From Peribacillus simplex (GTDB taxonomy: Bacteria > Bacillota > Bacilli > Bacillales > DSM-1321), in contig NZ_LNNH01000029.1 of the NCBI RefSeq assembly GCF_001542915.1, positions 1-64,000 on the forward strand: a DNA stretch of 64,000 nt, given 5' to 3'. Every line of letters begins with the position of its first letter. Position 1 is the first letter of the stretch. Below, piece after piece: positions 53,594 to 63,857 of the stretch. The notes beneath the pieces were generated by a model that was not told where the DNA came from, did not search any database, and saw only the letters and a program-made list of their open reading frames with translations. The position numbers were made by a program, and so were the translations under genes.

Positions 53594-56500
53594 TTAAACT
53601 TCCAATAAATGTGACCCATCAAAGAAAAACAAGTAGCGGTTGGTTACTTTCTTATTCAGTATCCCTTCAACAGCCCTCGTATAAAGCTGGAGCTGCATCC
53701 GGTATCGATCGGCAAGGATTTCTTTAGCTCCTTCAAACCCATTGGCAAATCGGCCGTTTATCGTATCCGTTTTATAATCCAGCAGGACAAGGCCCCGTTC
53801 ATCCTCAAAAATACAATCAATCACACCTTGAATCAGGATTTCCTCTTCACCGGAAGCCCAATCGGCGTAAGCTTCCTTTGCCGGCAATGACATCGTGAAT
53901 GGCACTTCCCGGCGAATGTTCAGCGACTTTTGCATTCTTCGCCCGATTTCACTGTCAAAGAAAACGACAATCGTCTCCGGGTCCACAGCTTCTTTCTGTT
54001 CCTCTGTCAACAGTTCACGTTGTATCAAATCCACCATCAATTCTTGGACCGCTTGAACGGTAATCTGCTGGGATAAATTAATATGCTGCATCACTAGATG
54101 GGTAATCGTCCCCCTTTCCGCAGGGGTAAGTGATTTTTCCTGCATGAAAGTCGGGCGCTTCGTGATGGGACGCTGAAATTTACGCAATAATTCCGTGGAG
54201 CCCGTTTCGTCCTTCAATTCATATTGACGCTTCAGCTCAGAAACGGATTGCTTCGAACGATGCACGGAAGCCTCATATTCCGGGTACTCCCATTCAAGCT
54301 GTGCTTTAATATCTTCATAAAACTCGGAAACGATTCCGACCTTCTCCGATTTCTGGACATGTTCAAGTAATTGCTCCTGTACAATTGCCTCTTCTTCATC
54401 CAGAACGGCAAGCTCCTCACTTGGAACGATCGAAATCGACCAGTTCGATGGATGCGACTCCATTTCCAGGCCTTGGCCTTCCATAAGTGAATCGCGATGG
54501 CGGACAAGGGCTGGGCCAATCCAATCAAGATAGCTTTTGGCACCTGCCCGTACATAGTCCTTTAATAACCATTCTCCATGCGCCGCATTGCTTGCCCAGT
54601 CTTGCTGCGTTTTTTCCGCATCATTGATGCTGGCAATCAAATAAAGCTTTTCCTTAGCTCTTGTCAGTGCCACGTAGAGGACCCGCATCTCCTCGGCAAT
54701 CAGTTCAAGCTGCTTCTTTTTCTTAAATGCCAACTGGGGCAGGGATGGATAAGTGATCCGCAATTCGGGATTGACGTACTTAGCTGCGAATCCATAATCC
54801 TTATCAAGTAAATACGATTTGCGGATATCCATCCTATTGAATTGTTTGGAAAGTCCGGCAATAAACACGATCGGGAATTCCAAGCCCTTTGAGGAGTGGA
54901 TCGTCATCAAGCGGACTACATCTTCCTGTTCGCCTAAAGCCCGAGCCGCCCCTAAATCATCTCCGCGCTCCTGCATCCTTTCGATGAACCGCAGGAAACG
55001 GAACAATCCGCGAAAGGAGCTTGCTTCATATTGCCTTGCCCTGTCATACAATGCCCTCAAATTGGCCTGACGCTGTTTGCCGCCAGGCATCCCCCCTGCA
55101 AAATCGTAGAACTGGGTTTCGCGGTATAACAGCCAAATTAAATCTGATAATGCTTCCTGCCTGGCAAGCTTTCTCCACTTGACCAGTTTTTTATAAAAAG
55201 CCGAAGCCTTATCATAAAGCGCTGGGTACTCTTCCCGATCACTCTTCCTGTAAAAATCAGCTAATGCTTCGTAATAACTCCCGGTATGGAATAATCGTAC
55301 CTGTGACATTTCTTCTTCATCCAACCCGACGATGGGGGAACGAAGAACGGATGCCAAGGGGATATCCTGCTGCGGATTATCAATCACCTTCAACAGGGAA
55401 ATCATGATCGCAACTTCTGTCGCTTCAAAATACCCTGTCGATAAATTGGCATAGACTGGAATCCCTTGCTTTTTAAATTCTTCCATGATTTGCGGTGCCC
55501 ATGGCATCGAACGCAGCAGGATGACCATATCCCGATAAGTGGCCGAACGGTACTGTTTGGTCTTCGTATCATATATCGGATGCTTTTCACTTATGGCCTT
55601 TTTAATGAGCTTGGCCATCTGCCTTGCTTCTAGCTGCGCTTTCTCAAGCTCCTCTGCCTCAAATCCGTCCTCCGCCGCCGTATCCGCATGTGCATTTGGA
55701 TCAGCTGCCCCATCAATCAAATGGAGTTCAATCGGATTGGGGACGTCTTCGGGATAAGGCGCACCTTTTTTCAATTGAGCATCCTCATCATAATCAATCT
55801 CACCGACTGTGATGCCCATCAACTGCTGAAACAAGAAATTCGTTCCATCCAGAACCTCTTTACGGCTTCGGAAATTGCGGTTCAAATCAATTTTCAGCCC
55901 AGAATCAATTCCATCATGAGTAAAGCGGGTGTACTTTCCAAGGAAGAGATTCGGTTCGGCAAGCCTGAACCGGTAAATGGACTGCTTGACATCACCAACC
56001 ATGAAAAGATTTCCATCATATTCACCATCGGCCGTCACCAGTTTTAAAATCGATTCCTGAACAAGGTTCGTATCCTGATACTCATCGACAAGCACCTCTT
56101 TGAACTGGTTCCTGTATTCGATGGCAGCCTCCGATGGTTTTCGTTCACCCGCTACGGTTTCACCAGTCAGGATTTGCAGGCAATAATGTTCCAAATCAGC
56201 GAAGTCGACCAAGTTCTTTTCTGCTTTGGCCGCGAAGAATCGTGCATCGAATCGTTTCACCAGCAGGATGAGTGTGTCTACATATCCCTTGAGCTCCCTT
56301 ATGTCGCGCAGGTAGCTTTCCGGCTTACGGGAAAACAACTCTTCCTGTAACGCTTTGATGATTTTCTTCGCCTTATCACGATATTTCGTGGCCTCATCCG
56401 ATATTTCCTTGATGAAATCTGCACCAGTGCAGCGTTTTGCCGTTCCGAATTTCACGTTTTGGATTTCTTCGTAAAGCGCATCCCAGGATTGCTCTTTCAC

Positions 56501-57322
56501 TTCCGACAGTTTGGCAACCATGGCAAGGTCAGCCAAATAGTTTTCAGCCCTTGGCGCCGGTCCCCCCGGCACTTTTGTCAACGCAAGCGAGCGTTCCAAC
56601 AAATCCCTTGCCGTGTCCAGCTGCAACCCAATATCAAATTTCAATGAAGCGATGAACGAAAGGTCGTCAATGCCCTCACCATCAGCCAACTCATACATGC
56701 TGGCGGCCCCATCGAGCCATCGATCGGGATCAGGGTTCGATTGCGAAAAATCGTGGAGCGATCGAACGATATCCTGAAGTGCATCATCGTTTCGATCGCT
56801 CGTGAATGCATCAACCAATTGAAAGAACGTTTCATTATCACTTTGTCCGTACTGCTCCTCGAAAAGCTCTTCCATTACTTCATCACGAAGCAGCTGGACT
56901 TCTGTAGAATCGGCTATCCTGAAAGCCGGGTCGATATCCGTCAGATAGTAATACTTCCGGATCACCTCTAAACAAAAGGAATGCAGGGTCGATATCGAGG
57001 CACGATTAATCAAGCTCAGCTGCTTACGAAGATGCTGTGACTGCGGATTATCAGAAATCGCTTGTTCCAATGCCTCACCTACCCTATGACGCATCTCGGC
57101 AGCCGAAGCATTGGTGAATGTTACGACGAGCAGTTCATCAACATCGATCGGCTCATCTTCCGATATCACTTTTTGAATGATCCGATTGACAAGCACTGCC
57201 GTTTTCCCGGAACCGGCAGCGGCCGCAACCAAAATGTCCTGATCCTTGGCCCATATCGCCTTCCATTGGTCTTCGGTCCAGGTCACATCTGCTGGAAGAG
57301 CAGGTATTATCGTTTTACTCAT
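53594..57322 (-). CDS. addA: ATP-dependent helicase/nuclease subunit A
   Basis: RecBCD-like subunit with UvrD-type helicase and a C-terminal nuclease. 1242 residues. Walker A AAAGSGKTAVLVNRI lies near residues 35-49, and the nuclease motif IQGVIDCIFEDERGLVLLDY holds the metal ligands near the C-terminus. The start overlaps addB by 8 bases (57315-57322), so translation is coupled. It repairs breaks from stalled forks and supports recombination; in B. subtilis it recognises Chi (AGCGG). Confidence 0.98.
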   Translation of the reverse strand: MSKTIIPALPADVTWTEDQWKAIWAKDQDILVAAAAGSGKTAVLVNRIIQKVISEDEPIDVDELLVVTFTNASAAEMRHRVGEALEQAISDNPQSQHLRKQLSLINRASISTLHSFCLEVIRKYYYLTDIDPAFRIADSTEVQLLRDEVMEELFEEQYGQSDNETFFQLVDAFTSDRNDDALQDIVRSLHDFSQSNPDPDRWLDGAASMYELADGEGIDDLSFIASLKFDIGLQLDTARDLLERSLALTKVPGGPAPRAENYLADLAMVAKLSEVKEQSWDALYEEIQNVKFGTAKRCTGADFIKEISDEATKYRDKAKKIIKALQEELFSRKPESYLRDIRELKGYVDTLILLVKRFDARFFAAKAEKNLVDFADLEHYCLQILTGETVAGERKPSEAAIEYRNQFKEVLVDEYQDTNLVQESILKLVTADGEYDGNLFMVGDVKQSIYRFRLAEPNLFLGKYTRFTHDGIDSGLKIDLNRNFRSRKEVLDGTNFLFQQLMGITVGEIDYDEDAQLKKGAPYPEDVPNPIELHLIDGAADPNAHADTAAEDGFEAEELEKAQLEARQMAKLIKKAISEKHPIYDTKTKQYRSATYRDMVILLRSMPWAPQIMEEFKKQGIPVYANLSTGYFEATEVAIMISLLKVIDNPQQDIPLASVLRSPIVGLDEEEMSQVRLFHTGSYYEALADFYRKSDREEYPALYDKASAFYKKLVKWRKLARQEALSDLIWLLYRETQFYDFAGGMPGGKQRQANLRALYDRARQYEASSFRGLFRFLRFIERMQERGDDLGAARALGEQEDVVRLMTIHSSKGLEFPIVFIAGLSKQFNRMDIRKSYLLDKDYGFAAKYVNPELRITYPSLPQLAFKKKKQLELIAEEMRVLYVALTRAKEKLYLIASINDAEKTQQDWASNAAHGEWLLKDYVRAGAKSYLDWIGPALVRHRDSLMEGQGLEMESHPSNWSISIVPSEELAVLDEEEAIVQEQLLEHVQKSEKVGIVSEFYEDIKAQLEWEYPEYEASVHRSKQSVSELKRQYELKDETGSTELLRKFQRPITKRPTFMQEKSLTPAERGTITHLVMQHINLSQQITVQAVQELMVDLIQRELLTEEQKEAVDPETIVVFFDSEIGRRMQKSLNIRREVPFTMSLPAKEAYADWASGEEEILIQGVIDCIFEDERGLVLLDYKTDTINGRFANGFEGAKEILADRYRMQLQLYTRAVEGILNKKVTNRYLFFFDGSHLLEV

Positions 57323-60300
57323 CGCTCTCCCCCTCCCCTCTCAATAGATCAAGAACATCATTTTGTTTCTTTTGTGCTAAATTCCTAAATTGATTTTCCT
57401 CTAGGGACTGGTCGAATTGGCATACCGATTTAAAGGAACAGAAGGTACAAGGCGTTTTTTCCTTTAATTTATATGGCGTTATATCCACATCACCATCAAC
57501 CATGCGATCACCAGCTTCCTGATAAATGCGGCGAACGTGGCGATTCAGCAATGAAAACTCTTCCCTGCTGGCAACTTTGGAAGCGGCGAGGAGCGATCCA
57601 TCCTTTTTGAATCCTGCCGGAATGATATCGGACTTACCCGAGCTTTCGATATCAAGCGATTGATCCATCATCTGGATGACATTCGAATGATCCAGTACAA
57701 GGCCATTCATTTTAAAGCTTTTATATATCTCTTCCTCAATTTTATCCAAACTGAGCATGCCTTTTGATTTGACCACCGGGTTATGCACATGAAAATACAA
57801 AACGCCGGCCGGAATCGCTTCCTTGCCAATCAGCGAATTCGAATGAGTAACGACGATATCAAGGTAGGTCAGCATTTGCAGGGCAAGTCCATAATATACT
57901 TCACTCATGTTCAGTTCCTTTTCACTCGACTTATAATCGAGCACACGCAAATAGACTCCTTCCCCTTCCTCCGCTTTATCCACGCGATCGATCCGGCCGA
58001 TCAATTCCATCTTCGTACCGTTCTTCAAGGTGAAAGTTAGCGGCGGCAGCTCTCCACTTTTCCCGAACCCAAGTTCCAAACCAACCGGAGCAAAACCGCT
58101 CACCTTGGCATGCTCGCTTAAAACCATCGAGGCACGTCCGATCACATGCTCCAATTTCCTGCGTAAATAGTGATGCCGGTTCGTACTTAACAAAATTTGA
58201 TTTTGCAATTTAGGAGCGAGTCTTTCCACTGCCATTCTGGCAAGTTCCAGGCATTGTTCAGTCGTCAATGCAGACCAAGCGATATCATGCTCCTTTAAAA
58301 AATCCGAAATCATTTTCAACGCTCCATGGAACATCTCTCCGATATCCGGTGCATCCAAACGGAAAATTTGCCTTTCCCTCAATTTCAAGCCATGGGCTGC
58401 ATAATGGGAAAACGGGCAGCTATTGAACATTTCCATTCGCGAAACACTCGTAAGTATGCTTTCTCCATACAATTGCTTACTGGTTTCTTCGGATAATTTC
58501 TTCGTTTTGTTCTGGTAAAAAAGGCTTGATAACACCTTAGTCGCAAAAGGTCCGGCCATTTCATCCTCTATGATGATATTATATACATCCCACCATAGCG
58601 GATGAATTGGATAGTTCCTTTTTTTGAGCTGTAATTGGGCAGCCAGATACGAGAGGGCCACATCATTATTCGCGGCATATTTCAACTGTTCCCCAGCAGG
58701 CAGATCGGATGGACCATTCATGTAATGCACATCGGAAACGTTAGGCAGCACATCCCTCACCCGCTTTAAGTAGGAAGATGGCAGCAGAGCCTTTCCTTCC
58801 TCATCGGCAAGCGGATATGATAAATAGAGGGACTCTGCAGGTGTCGTGAAAGCTTTGTACGCGGTGAACTCCTCATCAAGGAGGCGCACCTTGGAGCTTG
58901 GGGCGACGTCAAATCCACCAGCCAAAAGAACCTCGCGATCACTATCGGAAAAGACCCCCTCGGAAACAGCCTTGCCCGGCAGGACCCCTTCATTCAGGCC
59001 GATAACAAAAGCCGTCTTCACATCGTCAAGCCGGGATAGATCGAGATTGGCGACAAGAACTTGGTCAATGGCAGGCGGCACTAAAGAGAACTCAAGCGAT
59101 TCCAGCCCGGCTTCAATGATTGTCGCAAATTGCTTCATGGAAAGCTGTTCCTCGCTTAAAAGCTCGACGAATTGGTCCAATAGGTCGACAATCGCATTCC
59201 ATGCTTGTTCATGCTCTCTTGCCGAAACCAAATCGCCGGCATCTTCCGCGTCCTGTTTCAGCTTTTCCAACTTTTCCGATACATGCAATTCTTCAAGATA
59301 TAAATAAAGGGCTTCGCATAATTCCCTCCCATTTTCAGCCTTCTTAACACGCTTGGAAAGCTTCAAGATGGGCTCGGTAAATAATTGCTTCATCTCATTC
59401 AGCTCTTGCTCAAGCTTCATTTCCTTATCCGTTTGGTTCCGGTCCTCCAGTTCCAGACCACGGAAGCGCCTGTACGTCCAACGATCTTTTGAAGTCCATC
59501 TGCTCCCTTTGATCCCACGGGACAATACATAGTTCTCCAGCTTATCCACCTGCTCGCGCATCCTGTCATGATTATTTTGCAGCGGAAAGAGCAGCTCCGT
59601 CTTGATTGCGCGAAATACCGGTTCATAACGCCAATATCCAGTGATGATCTCCAATGTGGATCGAATCAATTCGATTAAAGGATGATTCAGCATCGTCCGT
59701 TTCGAATCGACGAACAAGGGAATTTGATAATCGCGGAAAACGGTTTGTAAAATATCAGAGTACGCTTCACCGTTCCGGACTAAAATCGCAATATCACGGA
59801 AACGGTGCCCCTTCTGCCTGACAAGCATCAAGATATCCCGGGCAACACCTTCAATTTCTGCCCTGCGGTTAACGGCCTGTGCAATCGCTACATCCGGTAA
59901 GTGCTCAAACGTCCGTACAGGACGAATTGCAAAATAAGTTTCGAGATGATCCAGTGCCGGACTCTTCCCAAACCTTTCCGTTCCCGTTAAGATCTTATCG
60001 TCTGAAATTGGGATGTCATTCCTCAACCCTGCTTGATAAAGATGATGATACAGGTTTCCCGTTTGCCTGAACAATTGCAGGTCATCCGGTGCATATTGCC
60101 TATAGGGCCGATCCAAGGTAAGTGAAACCGTCACATTCTTGCACAGCTTCATCATTTCTTCGACAATCAATAATTCCTGGGGCGTCAAGCTATAAAAGCC
60201 ATCGATATAGATCTCCGCATTCTTTATATATGAAGACTCAGCCATTTTTTCGATCAGTAAAGTGAAATAGTCTTCGGAGTCGAGATATTTGCCGACCATT

Positions 60301-60812
60301 TCATCCTCAAACGCCTGATAGATCAATTCAAGGTCATGAAGTTTATCCTGGATGCCGCTTGCTGCCTTTGATGCTTCAGTCAAGTAGTTTTGAATATCCC
60401 GCGGCTCGATGCAATACTGCTTGAACTCAGCCAGCATTAGTTCCATCTGGGCAATGAAACCCTGCTTATCTGCAGACCGGCGAAACAGCTTGAACTCCTC
60501 TTTTTTATCATCCATTATTTTCCTTATCAGCATATTCACGCCAACACTATCCAAATGGAGGCGGCTCATTCCCCCGGTTTCCTGTAGAACCCGCCAAGCC
60601 AGCCTGCTAAAACTGAAAACCTGTGTCCGGATCATGCCGGCAAGACCTGGCGTTTTAATTAATTTATATTCAGATAGAAACGTCATCTGATCAGGAACGA
60701 GATAGATGATCGGATTGCCTTCGGGATCTTCTGCCAGTTTGGAGCGGATTTCGCCCAATACATTCGAGGTTTTCCCTGTACCTGATCTTCCCAGTAAAAA
60801 ACGGAGTGACAT
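57315..60812 (-). CDS. addB: ATP-dependent helicase/nuclease subunit B
   Basis: AddA partner with ATPase-like N-terminus and a nuclease plus Fe-S cluster at the C-terminus. 1165 residues from the ATG at 60810-60812, where AAGGGGG lies about 8 bases upstream. Walker A GRSGTGKT is at residues 8-15. The nuclease has IGRIDRVD and LDYKSS, and Cys residues in FNSCPFS and CTFCSFKSVCQFD form the Fe-S site. Start of the addB-addA transcript. Confidence 0.98.
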   Translation of the reverse strand: MSLRFLLGRSGTGKTSNVLGEIRSKLAEDPEGNPIIYLVPDQMTFLSEYKLIKTPGLAGMIRTQVFSFSRLAWRVLQETGGMSRLHLDSVGVNMLIRKIMDDKKEEFKLFRRSADKQGFIAQMELMLAEFKQYCIEPRDIQNYLTEASKAASGIQDKLHDLELIYQAFEDEMVGKYLDSEDYFTLLIEKMAESSYIKNAEIYIDGFYSLTPQELLIVEEMMKLCKNVTVSLTLDRPYRQYAPDDLQLFRQTGNLYHHLYQAGLRNDIPISDDKILTGTERFGKSPALDHLETYFAIRPVRTFEHLPDVAIAQAVNRRAEIEGVARDILMLVRQKGHRFRDIAILVRNGEAYSDILQTVFRDYQIPLFVDSKRTMLNHPLIELIRSTLEIITGYWRYEPVFRAIKTELLFPLQNNHDRMREQVDKLENYVLSRGIKGSRWTSKDRWTYRRFRGLELEDRNQTDKEMKLEQELNEMKQLFTEPILKLSKRVKKAENGRELCEALYLYLEELHVSEKLEKLKQDAEDAGDLVSAREHEQAWNAIVDLLDQFVELLSEEQLSMKQFATIIEAGLESLEFSLVPPAIDQVLVANLDLSRLDDVKTAFVIGLNEGVLPGKAVSEGVFSDSDREVLLAGGFDVAPSSKVRLLDEEFTAYKAFTTPAESLYLSYPLADEEGKALLPSSYLKRVRDVLPNVSDVHYMNGPSDLPAGEQLKYAANNDVALSYLAAQLQLKKRNYPIHPLWWDVYNIIIEDEMAGPFATKVLSSLFYQNKTKKLSEETSKQLYGESILTSVSRMEMFNSCPFSHYAAHGLKLRERQIFRLDAPDIGEMFHGALKMISDFLKEHDIAWSALTTEQCLELARMAVERLAPKLQNQILLSTNRHHYLRRKLEHVIGRASMVLSEHAKVSGFAPVGLELGFGKSGELPPLTFTLKNGTKMELIGRIDRVDKAEEGEGVYLRVLDYKSSEKELNMSEVYYGLALQMLTYLDIVVTHSNSLIGKEAIPAGVLYFHVHNPVVKSKGMLSLDKIEEEIYKSFKMNGLVLDHSNVIQMMDQSLDIESSGKSDIIPAGFKKDGSLLAASKVASREEFSLLNRHVRRIYQEAGDRMVDGDVDITPYKLKEKTPCTFCSFKSVCQFDQSLEENQFRNLAQKKQNDVLDLLRGEGESDE

Positions 60813-60965
60813 CTCTTTTTCCCCCTTATACACCAACATTATGTCTAGATCTATCATACCAGAAAATCCTTCAACTTTTTGATGAGGATCCTTTCCAGTC
60901 AAGGACCACTTTCTATCATTTTACTGTTTCCCAATCCAAAACACCAATCGTACGTTCGCGTTTCC

Positions 60966-61000
60966 CCAAAAGAAAAAGCCCTCTGCTTTCTCGGGCTTTG
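60966..61000 (-). terminator. Signal peptidase gene terminator
   Basis: AAAGCCC / GGGCTTT stem (60975-60981, 60993-60999) with 11-base loop, then TTTCTTTTGG on the minus strand. Confidence 0.8.
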
Positions 61001-61004
61001 CCAG

Positions 61005-61568
61005 TCATTCACCTGTAAATCTATAATTGAATTCTTTGAGCGGCCAATATCGAACATCCACCTTACCGACGACATTTTCCACTGGTATAAAGCCAAAGTG
61101 GCGGCTGTCCGCACTCTCAAGACGATTGTCACCCATGACAAAAAGCTTTCCCTTCGGAACGGTGGTCTCGTCCGTCAATTCCTTTAATGTGAAATCCCCC
61201 GTAAAATCCTGATCTGGGAATCCTTCCTTCCATTTCTCGAGATAAGGCTCATCCACTTTCCTGCCATTTACGTAAAGCCAATCATCCTTGTAACGGATGC
61301 GGTCACCTGCAATCCCGATCACTCGTTTAACATAATCTTCTTGTGAATTCGCATGAAAAACAATAATGTCAAACCGGTGAATATCGTGAATCTGATAATT
61401 GATTTTATTCACAACAAGTTTGTTGCCATCTTCTAGGGTCGGCTGCATCGACTTCCCTTCAACGTCATAGCTTGAAAAGAAAAATGTACGGATCAAGATG
61501 TAAATAACAAAAGCTATCATGGCTGCTTTTATCCAATCGGATAAAGAATTCTTGTTTGTTTTTCCCAT
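61005..61568 (-). CDS. sipV: Signal peptidase I (Sip family)
   Basis: Cleaves signal peptides on the outer membrane face. 187 residues with an N-terminal membrane helix (about 13-31). The catalytic Ser40 is in GKSMQPTL and Lys81 in DYVKRVIG; MGDNRLESADSR is box E. The neighbour yhjE matches the B. subtilis sipV locus, although this protein is longer than SipV (about 168). AGGGGTTGAC precedes the ATG. Whether it is the main or a minor Sip is not shown. Confidence 0.88.
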   Translation of the reverse strand: MGKTNKNSLSDWIKAAMIAFVIYILIRTFFFSSYDVEGKSMQPTLEDGNKLVVNKINYQIHDIHRFDIIVFHANSQEDYVKRVIGIAGDRIRYKDDWLYVNGRKVDEPYLEKWKEGFPDQDFTGDFTLKELTDETTVPKGKLFVMGDNRLESADSRHFGFIPVENVVGKVDVRYWPLKEFNYRFTGE

Positions 61569-61600
61569 CTCGTCAACCCCTACTACATTTATATTCTAAC

Positions 61601-62215
61601 TTATTGTCCTTCTTCCCTCTTCATGCTTTTATTTAATCGGACTTCCAGTCTTTTTCCTACATACCAAAGGACGAATATGACGACCCCGATAATGATCGTG
61701 CGTATTGGCTTATGTATTAATGATACTAAATCGTAGCCTACGAAGCTAATCGTGAAAATCATCACCGCTTTTCCTCCTACGACCGCAAGTCCATATTGCA
61801 ACGGACTGACCTTTGACAATCCCGCCACGATATTCACGATGGCCGAAGGTGTAAAAGGGAAGCAGAGCAGGATGAACAAAGGTCCGAATCCATGACTTTC
61901 CACCCAAACCATCAAACGCTGAACCTGCTTATGTTTTTGTAAAAACCGAAAAAACCTCATTTGACCATATCTTCTAATGACTAAAAAGATCAAAAATGAC
62001 CCCGCTACCGCACCAATCCAGGAAAATAAAAATCCCCACCAAAGGCCAAAAGCGGTTGCATTAGCCAACACGAACACCACTAAAGGTAAAAAGGGCAAGA
62101 ACGCTTCCAGCATCGGCAGTAAGATACCGGGAATCGGGCCGAATGAGCGATATTGCTGAATAAGCCCCGAAATATGATCAAGTGTAAACCACTCACGTAT
62201 TGTCTCCAAGTCCAT
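61601..62215 (-). CDS. yhjE: DedA/TVP38-type membrane protein YhjE
   Basis: A 204-residue membrane protein of the VTT/DedA family. The FPFTPSAIVNIVAGLSKVS motif near 122-140 is characteristic. The start at 62213-62215 (MDLETIREW) follows GAGGGAG at 6 bases; the ATG at 62233 is upstream without a clear site. Likely translated with sipV. VTT proteins may scramble lipids; unproven here. Confidence 0.85.
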   Translation of the reverse strand: MDLETIREWFTLDHISGLIQQYRSFGPIPGILLPMLEAFLPFLPLVVFVLANATAFGLWWGFLFSWIGAVAGSFLIFLVIRRYGQMRFFRFLQKHKQVQRLMVWVESHGFGPLFILLCFPFTPSAIVNIVAGLSKVSPLQYGLAVVGGKAVMIFTISFVGYDLVSLIHKPIRTIIIGVVIFVLWYVGKRLEVRLNKSMKREEGQ

Positions 62216-62505
62216 AATTATCTCCCTCGACATGCTGCCGTCAAAGCAGCATAAACTTATTAAAAAGATGTTTATTTTAGATATATCACTTTCTTCTGAA
62301 ATTGCAAGAATTATTATCCATATATCTTCATACTTTCCCTATCTCAGGAAATCATAATCTTGTTAATGAAATTTTCACCATTTTTTAAAACAGCTTGCAT
62401 ATCGATTGAAAATACATTAGGATAATCAAACAAGAACAAATGTTCTATGTGTTATAAATGTTACATATTCATAGTAAAAAAGTGTTTTGTCAGAAAGGGG
62501 CGGTC
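62216..62505. other. Divergent upstream region of yhjE and yhjD
   Basis: AT-rich, about 290 bases. ATGCTGC / GCAGCAT hairpin (62231-62251) in the yhjE leader. No gene. Confidence 0.45.
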
Positions 62506-62880
62506 ATGATGACCCGCATTCCAGAGGATGACCGGAATATGATCGAAAAAGCCATCTACCTACCGATGGTGATTACAGTCTTAAACCGGGATCTCAAAGT
62601 CATCGAAATCAGTCCGTTTAAATTAAGAAGGCCCTATTCCGAGCTAGTCGAGCACATCCTAAAAATCGTTCAGGACGATTTTGCCGAGGTTCGTCGATAT
62701 CTGCGCAAGGAAAATATTAAGGTAAGTGAAATCAAACGCGATGAATCCTTCACGATGTATTGTTTTTTATACAAAGGATACGAGGAACATCATAATTATT
62801 TCAATCCGCGCCTTCGCAACAAAACCGAAGACCTGTTATGTTATTACTTTTTCGAGAGAAGCCACCGTTCTACGAATTAG
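62506..62880 (+). CDS. yhjD: YhjD-like protein
   Basis: A 124-residue cytoplasmic protein of unknown function. The start reads MMTRIPEDDRN; the middle has LNRDLKVIEISPFKLRRPYS, and FLYKGYEEHHNYFNPRLRNK is typical. AAGGGGCGG precedes two ATGs, so 62503 could be used. Neighbours yhjE and comK match the B. subtilis order. Confidence 0.82.
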   Translation: MMTRIPEDDRNMIEKAIYLPMVITVLNRDLKVIEISPFKLRRPYSELVEHILKIVQDDFAEVRRYLRKENIKVSEIKRDESFTMYCFLYKGYEEHHNYFNPRLRNKTEDLLCYYFFERSHRSTN

Positions 62881-62960
62881 CGGGTTACAGACATACCTAT
62901 CCTGTAGATGCCGAATATTTAGGGTGGAGGAAATGAATGTAAGTAAATAGTATCATAAAT

Positions 62961-62993
62961 AACTCCCTTATCTTTTTCTGATAAGGGAGTTCA
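62961..62993. terminator. Bidirectional terminator
   Basis: AACTCCCTTAT / ATAAGGGAGTT perfect 11-bp stem, 9-base T-rich loop. T-rich exits on both sides. Confidence 0.85.
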
Positions 62994-63013
62994 TTTTGAT
63001 GATTATAATCTAT

Positions 63014-63247
63014 TCACTTCACACGCCTCCATCGCCGATTTAAAAATGACCTAGAAATAAAATCCATTAAATGATAGATTTCCCAATCCGATATCGGTGA
63101 CTTATTCACGTATAAGCATGGGTCTGGATAAACCCACTTGAACGGGGGGGACCTGATATGATAAAACGGCAGTTTCAATGGAACCGTACCCCATTTAGCA
63201 CTGTAGCGATTAATAGTAAGAAACTTGTTCCATTCATTTTCATCCAT
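63014..63247 (-). CDS. YhzC-like small protein
   Basis: A 77-residue product: NEWNKFLTINRYSAKWGTVP, SPPFKWVYPDPCLYV and SRSFLNRRWRRVK. Many Trp and Tyr residues give it the look of a true protein. The length and place beside comK match what I recall of YhzC. Only a weak purine-rich site (AAAGAAA) lies before the ATG. Function unknown. Confidence 0.75.
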   Translation of the reverse strand: MDENEWNKFLTINRYSAKWGTVPLKLPFYHIRSPPFKWVYPDPCLYVNKSPISDWEIYHLMDFISRSFLNRRWRRVK

Positions 63248-63293
63248 TTTCTTTACATTCGATTAGCCTTTCCTTACATTCACTTTTCCTCCT

Positions 63294-63854
63294 CTAACGT
63301 GGAATATACTTTGAATTCAACTCTGAAGCCTTGGCTCCATTGGCATCGGTGAATAAATAGAAAGACTTTCTCTTGGTTTCCTCAATCCTCTGGATCAGTT
63401 TCGTTTTTAAAAAGGATGTCCGGTGCAGCTGATTTTCGAACGAGCTGTACGATACCTCTAAGTCGATCGATTGTTTATTCCGGAATGTAACGGTTGTATG
63501 TTTGGAGTCCAGGCGATCATAGGCTACGACATGCTCATGTGATAACCAGATGCATGGTAGACGCAGCGGAGATGTAGTTGGAAAGAAGAAAATCGAACTG
63601 GTCGGATCAATCGCGATCGGTGCTTTATGCGTGATGTTTATGAGCTGCTTAGTGCCTTGTCTACGCCCTTCGTAGCTGGATCCGAAGAATTCACAGCTTC
63701 TCTTGATAATTTCCAACGGCTTGAAAGGGGATATGAACTCGTCCTCCATTTCAACGATACGGGCATAAATTTTACTGCCATAGTTGAGCGGTGCAACCAT
63801 AAGTGTTTGGGGCGTTATTTCATATTCCTCTATGATTCCCTCGTTGTGTTGCAT
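63294..63854 (-). CDS. comK: Competence transcription factor ComK
   Basis: Master activator of DNA uptake genes, binding K-boxes. 186 residues; the start ATG at 63852-63854 follows GAGGTGGG at about 9 bases. The core YGSKIYARIVEMEDEF and SPLRLPCIWLSHEHVVAYD is the ComK pattern. It is close to full length compared with B. subtilis (192). The upstream control region is only partly in the window, so autoregulatory sites cannot be judged. Confidence 0.93.
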   Translation of the reverse strand: MQHNEGIIEEYEITPQTLMVAPLNYGSKIYARIVEMEDEFISPFKPLEIIKRSCEFFGSSYEGRRQGTKQLINITHKAPIAIDPTSSIFFFPTTSPLRLPCIWLSHEHVVAYDRLDSKHTTVTFRNKQSIDLEVSYSSFENQLHRTSFLKTKLIQRIEETKRKSFYLFTDANGAKASELNSKYIPR

Positions 63855-63857
63855 CAA

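Noticed and set aside
53378-53608. 76-codon plus-strand frame near addA terminator
   Set aside because: Crosses the terminator hairpin and the addA stop; no ribosome site.
62932-62950. Five-codon frame (MNVSK) with a good GGAGG site
   Set aside because: Too short to claim; it could be a leader peptide but no attenuation structure linked to it is seen.
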